A stretch of DNA of 64,000 nt, from the NCBI GenBank assembly GCA_002831545.1, contig CP025095.1, positions 868,001 through 932,000 on the forward strand, in the 5' to 3' direction. Below, piece after piece: positions 58,910 through 64,000 of this stretch. Numbering within the stretch: the first letter of the stretch is position 1; each line of letters starts with the position of its first letter. Under the pieces are notes generated by a model. That model searched no databases and had not been told where the DNA came from. It saw nothing but the letters and a program-made list of their open reading frames with translations. Both the position numbers and the translations under genes were made by a program. Origin of the DNA: Streptococcus suis (GTDB lineage Bacteria; Bacillota; Bacilli; Lactobacillales; Streptococcaceae).

Positions 58910-61900
58910 ATGACTTGGAAACAACTTATGCTAGACATACCAGTCTATGCACCAGAACTCTTGGAAGAAATGAAAGCCATAGAGGAATACCAAACAGGCT
59001 TGCTTGAAAAACTAGAAAGACAGGACAATGCCTTAGAGTTGGAGGCTGTTTACCAAGTGGAACAAGCCCGCCTGACCGATATTGTCAAAGGGTATCTGGA
59101 CATCAAGCGTAAGCCTGACCACTATGCCCAAGCAGAGCAGAAATTAGCAGATGCCCACGGTCAGTTAATCGGTTTCCGTAAGCATCTCCACAAACTCTTG
59201 CAAAAGGTCAATGAAGAGGATTTGAAAGATTTTCAAGTTAGCTTACGCTTGTTGCCTGGTCAGCGGGAATTGGTTGACCCTCAGGCTCTTTATCAGACTA
59301 AAAAGCCAGCCAATGAAGTGCAGATGGAAGACGAACTCATCCGCCATCTGACCAGCGGAGAGAGTCAGTGGGTCTACCGTCCTGAACTCAATAGTGAAGA
59401 ACTCCTTTGGTCCAACTTTTTCGCCAAGCTAGAGGCCAATAACGTCCGCCACCTAGCTGACCATCCTCTGACAGAGCAAGAAAAGCACCAAATCAAGAAC
59501 CAGCTCAACTTTGTCAATTTCTACGAAGCTGCCAAGTGGCTAGCAGGTGAGAATGGTATTGCCAAGGTCCAAGTCCAGCGGGAAGATGCTAGTCTGGGCA
59601 CCATCCGACTAGAGGTCATCTGGCGGCACAATGTCGCAGGGGGCAAGTCCAGTTATGAGGTTGTCAACCAAGTTGTGACAGGTGGGGATGCTGCCAGACA
59701 AAGACGGGGTGATGTGACCCTCTTAATCAACGGTCTTCCCATGATTCAGATTGAGCTCAAGAGCCGTTCCCATCCCTATATGGATGCCTTCCGTCAAATT
59801 CGCAAATATGAGCAAGAAGGTCAGTTTAAGGGTATCTTTTCGAGTCTACAAATGTTTGTAGTGTCTAACATCACGGAAACCCGCTACATAGCAGCAGCCA
59901 AGGAATCCAAACTCAATGATCGTTTCTTGACCAAGTGGGTAGACAAGCATAACCAAGCTCAACCCCATCTCTTTGACTTTGCCAGAGAGGTCCTTTCCAT
60001 TCCCATGGCTCACCAATTGGTCATGCAATATAGCGTTATCGACGACGACAAAAAAGCCCTTATCCTGCTCCGTCCTTATCAAATTCATGCCATCGAAGCT
60101 ATCAGAGAAGCTAGCCGTCTACGCCAGTCAGGCTATATATGGCACACAACTGGTTCTGGTAAGACCCTGACATCCTACAAGGTGGCACGCAATCTCCTGC
60201 AAATTCCATCCATTGAGAAGACTATTTTTGTCATAGATAGGACAGACCTTGACCAGCAGACCACCGCTGCCTTTCTATCCTACGCGGAAAATGACATGAT
60301 AGATATTGACCAGACGGACGATACCCAGCACTTGTTGAAAAATCTGTCTTCAGAAGACCGCCGTGTCGTGGTCACCACTATTCAAAAACTCAATACCCTC
60401 CTGCGTCAATTTGAAGAGGGGCTTCATGAGAAATTCCACCAGCGTGTTAAGAACCTAAATCTAGCCTTTGTTGTGGACGAATGCCACCGGGCTGTCACCC
60501 CAGAACGCCAGCGGATTTTGGAACAGTTCTTTGTCAACTCGCTTTGGTATGGCTTTACAGGTACTCCTATTTTCAAGGAGAACAAGCGAGAGCAAAAAGG
60601 TGATTTAGCCCAGACGACAGAAGAACAGTATGGGCCATGTCTCCATGAATACACAGTCAAAGAAGCCATCCATGATCGAGCTGTTCTTGGTTTCCAAGTG
60701 GAATATCAGACCACCATGCCTGGCTGGGCGGAAGATGAAATCGAAGACGAGTTTTATGACGATGAACGGCACATGCTGACGGTGCTGGATGCCATTTTAA
60801 ACAAATCCAAACGCAAGCTCGGTTTCCAAAACGGTGTAGGGAAAACTTACGAGGGCCTACTGACTGTCAAGTCCATCGCCCGTGCCCAAGCCTACTATGA
60901 CCTGATACAAGAAGTCAAGGCAGGACAGAAGAGCCTGACGATTTCCGAGTCTGTCAAGAAGGTTTTACCAGACTTTCCAAAAGTTGCCATCACATACTCA
61001 GTGACTGAAAATGAAGAGTCTTCCTTTGCTAATCAAGACTACATGAGCAAGAGCTTGGAGGATTATAATGCCATGTTTGGTACGCATTTCACTCTGGCGA
61101 CCCTTGGTTCCTATAATACTGACCTCAACGAACGCTTGGCTCGGAAAAAAGACAAGTATGCCTTCCGTGAGGAGCAGTTGGACTTGGTCATTGTGGTGGA
61201 TCGTCTCTTGACGGGCTTTGATGCTCCGTGCTTGTCTACCATTTTCATGGACAGGCAACCTATGAAACCCCAGCACATCATCCAAGCCTTTTCACGGACC
61301 AACCGTCTCTTTGACGAGGGCAAGAAGTTTGGACAAATCGTCACCTTCCAGACTCCAGAACGCTTTAAGGAAAAGGTTGACGAGGCCCTCAGTCTTTACT
61401 CAAATGGTGGCGAGTTTGCGGTGTTGGCTCCGACTTGGTTGGAAGAAAAAGCCAAGTTCAAGGAAAAAGTTCAGCAGTTGCTGGCTATTGCCCCAAATCC
61501 TGAAATGGTGCCAGACCTGGATGTCAGCAGTGATGCCGAGTTGAAACGCTTTGCTAAGGCCTTTCAGGAATTTGACAAGCTCTTTGCCTCCGTACAGGTC
61601 TATGCCGACTACGAGCAAGAGGACATTCTCAAGGAAATCGGGCTTAGTCTGGAGGATATTGAGAATTTTTCTGGACAATACCAAAATGTCATCGAAGAAC
61701 TCCGCAGACGGCGGAAGGATGACGAGGGCATAGAAGATACGCCTTTTGATATTGAATACGAGCTGGAGTCTGTCCGTACGGATGAAATCAATTACCACTA
61801 TATCATCTCTCTCATCCAAAACCTGATTGACAGTAAAAATCAAGTCATTCCTGATAAAGAGAAAAAGATGGTGGACAACTACATCGCCGACTTAGACAAG

Positions 61901-62272
61901 ACCAATCCCAAACTCTCCCAACTTATCTCAAAAATCTGGCAGGAAGCTCAGACCAATACTCAAGATTACAAGGGCCAATCCATCGCCCACAAGCTAGACG
62001 AGATGATTGACCTAACCATCCGTGAGCAAGTCGTATCCACAGCACGAGATTGGTGTGTTGGCGAAGACGAACTCCAGTTTATCGTGGACAACTACCGAGT
62101 CGGCAAGGACAAGCAAATCGGAGAAAAAGCCCTGGTCGATACCTACGACTATATAAGCTACAAGGAAAACAAGGGCGACCAAGCCCTCAACAAGCTCAAA
62201 TACAAAAAAGCTCTCAAAGAGGACTATATGAACATGATTGCGGAAGAAATCCTGCCATTGAGGGGGAGGTAG
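58910..62272 (+). CDS. hsdR: Type I restriction endonuclease subunit R (HsdR)
   Basis: The 1120-residue protein has a coiled-coil N-terminal extension (about 1-135), then the PD-(D/E)XK nuclease motif [18 protein letters not shown] (about 267-284). The superfamily 2 motor follows with Walker A TTGSGKT (about 411-417), DECH (about 522-525), GFTGTP, and the late motifs [10 protein letters not shown] and QAFSRTNR. The C-terminal helical part (about 900-1120) should bind the methylase core. HsdR translocates DNA and cleaves unmodified DNA only with HsdM and HsdS, but neither is seen in the window. A weak GAAAGG site lies 11 bp upstream. The partners may lie to the right of the window, or HsdR may be orphaned. 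Confidence 0.9.
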   Translation: MTWKQLMLDIPVYAPELLEEMKAIEEYQTGLLEKLERQDNALELEAVYQVEQARLTDIVKGYLDIKRKPDHYAQAEQKLADAHGQLIGFRKHLHKLLQKVNEEDLKDFQVSLRLLPGQRELVDPQALYQTKKPANEVQMEDELIRHLTSGESQWVYRPELNSEELLWSNFFAKLEANNVRHLADHPLTEQEKHQIKNQLNFVNFYEAAKWLAGENGIAKVQVQREDASLGTIRLEVIWRHNVAGGKSSYEVVNQVVTGGDAARQRRGDVTLLINGLPMIQIELKSRSHPYMDAFRQIRKYEQEGQFKGIFSSLQMFVVSNITETRYIAAAKESKLNDRFLTKWVDKHNQAQPHLFDFAREVLSIPMAHQLVMQYSVIDDDKKALILLRPYQIHAIEAIREASRLRQSGYIWHTTGSGKTLTSYKVARNLLQIPSIEKTIFVIDRTDLDQQTTAAFLSYAENDMIDIDQTDDTQHLLKNLSSEDRRVVVTTIQKLNTLLRQFEEGLHEKFHQRVKNLNLAFVVDECHRAVTPERQRILEQFFVNSLWYGFTGTPIFKENKREQKGDLAQTTEEQYGPCLHEYTVKEAIHDRAVLGFQVEYQTTMPGWAEDEIEDEFYDDERHMLTVLDAILNKSKRKLGFQNGVGKTYEGLLTVKSIARAQAYYDLIQEVKAGQKSLTISESVKKVLPDFPKVAITYSVTENEESSFANQDYMSKSLEDYNAMFGTHFTLATLGSYNTDLNERLARKKDKYAFREEQLDLVIVVDRLLTGFDAPCLSTIFMDRQPMKPQHIIQAFSRTNRLFDEGKKFGQIVTFQTPERFKEKVDEALSLYSNGGEFAVLAPTWLEEKAKFKEKVQQLLAIAPNPEMVPDLDVSSDAELKRFAKAFQEFDKLFASVQVYADYEQEDILKEIGLSLEDIENFSGQYQNVIEELRRRRKDDEGIEDTPFDIEYELESVRTDEINYHYIISLIQNLIDSKNQVIPDKEKKMVDNYIADLDKTNPKLSQLISKIWQEAQTNTQDYKGQSIAHKLDEMIDLTIREQVVSTARDWCVGEDELQFIVDNYRVGKDKQIGEKALVDTYDYISYKENKGDQALNKLKYKKALKEDYMNMIAEEILPLRGR

Positions 62273-62280
62273 GGTAGATG

Positions 62281-62447
62281 TATTTTGACAAAACCCTCAA
62301 TTTGTCAAAATAGACCCTGAGATTTATTTTCTATCTGCTCAAAACAGCCATTTTGTCAAATTAGAATGAAAAAACTTAAGTCTATTTTATCAAAATCAGC
62401 ATTTTGTCAAAATAGAAAATAATAATTAAGAGCTATTTCAACAAAAT
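62281..62447. repeat. Array of six 15-16 bp inverted/direct motifs (TCTATTTTGACAAAAT type)
   Basis: Between hsdR and the AbiH-type gene the motif occurs forward at 62281-62293, 62381-62396 and 62433-62447, and reversed at 62300-62314, 62350-62365 and 62401-62416. Two pairs form hairpins: TATTTTGACAAA with TTTGTCAAAATA (62281-62312, perfect 12-bp arms), and the pair 62381-62416 with 16-bp arms, two mismatches and a 4-base loop. No coding sequence is seen in the 213-bp gap. Confidence 0.85.
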
Positions 62448-62485
62448 GTGGTATTTGAGAGAAATGAAAATAGAAAGGAGAATGA

Positions 62486-63982
62486 ATGGCGGAAAATATT
62501 TTAATTTTAGGAAATGGTTTTGACCTTGCGATGGGTAGAAAGACCAGCTATGGAGATTTTTTGAAATTTTCAAGGTCTGTTAGTGTTTTGAAAAAGTATG
62601 TTTTAAAAGATACAAATGATTACTCATTGGAAAATGTAAGTCAAAACTATCAAAGGATAATAACAAGAATTTCTGAAGCCTTAGATGATTTAAAATCGGA
62701 ATTCTCAGACAAAGAGAATGAGAAAATTTTGAGCTTAAGTAATTTTAAAAAATTCTTTTTGATGTCAGATTATCTTTACTACGAAGTGAAAAACAGTTTA
62801 CCAATAGACATTCTGGATTTTTCGTTATCCAATGACCCAATAGCTAATACTATACTCAGTCGAGGAGTGGTGACTATAAAAAATTCCTTAAAGACATCAC
62901 AATTATATTTTGATGTCGAATCAATTGCCGAGATATTGTCAAATGTTGAAAAAAAGGATTTTGAATGGTTGTTTAAATTACCAGATAATATCTACGTTCG
63001 CTTTCTTGAAGAAAATAAAGATTTACTAGGCAAAAACTGGTCAAATATTGAACATGCTATTTCATCACTTGCAGAGGCAATAATGGAGCTTAAACATAGT
63101 GCATCCATTTTAACAGATGTGTTGGCGGAAGAAAATGTTATTCAGAGGAACTCTAAACTAGAGAGTGTAAAATCAAAGTTTGCTGATAGTGTAAATCATC
63201 TGGCAATATGTTGTGTTTTGGATTTATTGAAAAGTGAGTCTATTTGTAAAAGTTCAAAGTTATCCGTACTTCATCACCTTGATGCTATTAATGAATCTAT
63301 GATTTCTGAATTAGAGAAAATAACAGATTACCTGGAATTTTATTTAACCTATTTGGATAAGATTGATTTTGAAATTCAAAAGATTAGACCTGCTTCAACA
63401 GCATTGGATGCGATTCAAAATATTGAAAAATCTAAAGTTATCACTTTTAATTATACCAATACTGCTAGTGAAATGTTGGGTGTAACCGAGGAAAATACTC
63501 ACTTTATTCATGGAAGATGTCAATTCAATCGATCTGATGATGACATCAATACCATGGTTTTCGGTATTGAAGATAAGGAAGCAGAAACTGAAAATATCCA
63601 TCAAGATTTAATTCCATTTCAGAAATTCTATCAACGGGCTGTTAAAGAAACAGGAAGCAAGTTTGAGAATTTTTTTGAAAATACTTTAGAGTTTAGTGAC
63701 GATTGGGTGTATTCGGCTAGTAAAAATATTATCATCTTTGGTCATTCCGTAGATCCTCTTGATAAGGAAATTTTTAAAGCCTGTTTTGATTTAGCCCATG
63801 AAGGGGGCTATGCTTACAAGTTCATATTTACTTTCCTTGACGAGGTCACGAAACGAAATATTGTTAAAAATCTAGCAATTATTTTAGGAAAAAGAAAGTT
63901 AGTAGAGTTAACTGGTAGAGGAAATATTGTATTTGTGAAAAGTTATGATATAGATCAGATGAGAAAGGAGTTATTAAATTAA
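62486..63982 (+). CDS. AbiH-family phage abortive infection protein
   Basis: The 498-residue protein has the AbiH signature blocks: ILILGNGFDLAMG at the N-terminus, NWSNIEHAI (about 189-197), FNYTNTASEML (about 321-331), THFIHGRC (about 337-344) and IIFGHSVDPLDKEIF near 415-429. AbiH was found as a lactococcal abortive infection protein; the mechanism is not settled. AGAAAGGAG gives a strong ribosome site. The gene is AT-richer than hsdR and its neighbours, which suggests separate acquisition. It lies right after the motif array, making control by that array plausible. Confidence 0.8.
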   Translation: MAENILILGNGFDLAMGRKTSYGDFLKFSRSVSVLKKYVLKDTNDYSLENVSQNYQRIITRISEALDDLKSEFSDKENEKILSLSNFKKFFLMSDYLYYEVKNSLPIDILDFSLSNDPIANTILSRGVVTIKNSLKTSQLYFDVESIAEILSNVEKKDFEWLFKLPDNIYVRFLEENKDLLGKNWSNIEHAISSLAEAIMELKHSASILTDVLAEENVIQRNSKLESVKSKFADSVNHLAICCVLDLLKSESICKSSKLSVLHHLDAINESMISELEKITDYLEFYLTYLDKIDFEIQKIRPASTALDAIQNIEKSKVITFNYTNTASEMLGVTEENTHFIHGRCQFNRSDDDINTMVFGIEDKEAETENIHQDLIPFQKFYQRAVKETGSKFENFFENTLEFSDDWVYSASKNIIIFGHSVDPLDKEIFKACFDLAHEGGYAYKFIFTFLDEVTKRNIVKNLAIILGKRKLVELTGRGNIVFVKSYDIDQMRKELLN

Positions 63983-64000
63983 ATGAAAACAAACAATAAT
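63983..64000 (+). CDS. Start of a further gene (cut by window end)
   Basis: An ATG directly follows the AbiH-type gene stop (TAA then ATG) and reads MKTNNN. AAAGGAG at 63964-63970 lies 12 bp upstream, a long but possible spacing. Only six codons are visible, so the product cannot be named. Confidence 0.3.

Overview
The window looks like chromosomal DNA of a streptococcus, most likely Streptococcus suis or a close relative. The evidence is a complete accessory Sec (SecY2/SecA2/Asp1-4/GtfA/GtfB) locus beside a giant serine-rich repeat adhesin of the SssP1/Fap1/GspB type, streptococcal core genes (murT-gatD, cdaA-cdaR-glmM, pepV, rlmA, mnmE), BOX-like elements, and many copies of a mosaic intergenic repeat family. 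No species-diagnostic marker was tested; no rRNA or tRNA gene was seen.

Layout. Positions 1-1435 hold repeat elements, the stump of a matrixin-like metalloprotease, a small membrane protein, and a BOX-like element filled with six 54-bp tandem units. From 1.6 to 15.8 kb a minus-strand operon carries a holin-like gene and nine sugar- or acyl-transfer genes: three single-domain GT2 proteins, a Gtf3/Nss protein, four multidomain GT8 proteins with GT2-like tails (one with an N-terminal DUF1792/GT-D domain), and a chimera of a hexapeptide acetyltransferase with a GtfB-like C-terminal domain. Across a 374-bp divergent control region with palindromic repeats, the plus-strand operon secY2-asp1-asp2-asp3-secA2-gtfA-gtfB-asp4 runs from 16.2 to 27.0 kb. 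After repeats, an IS110-like remnant and an Rpn/PDDEXK-type gene with a duplicated tail comes the 3251-residue adhesin (29.8-39.6 kb). GtfA/GtfB would start O-GlcNAc addition on its Ser/Thr repeats, the minus-strand enzymes would extend and acetylate the glycan, Asp1-3 would escort it, and SecA2/SecY2 would export it for sortase anchoring at LPNTG.

The rest is mostly housekeeping: two ABC-F ATPases, an XRE regulator, RlmA, the lipid II amidation pair GatD/MurT, the c-di-AMP synthase CdaA with CdaR and GlmM, SstT (frameshifted, with simple sequence repeats), PepV, a GNAT, a uracil-DNA-glycosylase-fold protein, a TPM-domain protein with LemA, a membrane-anchored exported protein whose start is frameshifted, and MnmE. 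The right end (58.9-64 kb) is a defence segment: a type I restriction HsdR without visible HsdM/HsdS, an array of 15-16 bp inverted motifs, an AbiH-family protein, and the first codons of another gene.

Main points for follow-up are the acetyltransferase/GtfB-like chimera, the inverted motif array before the AbiH gene, homopolymer and pentanucleotide repeats that break or threaten reading frames in two genes, the Asp2-like vestige in Asp3, a 0.93-kb near-identical duplication in the adhesin repeats, and two promoters placed so that their transcripts should be leaderless.
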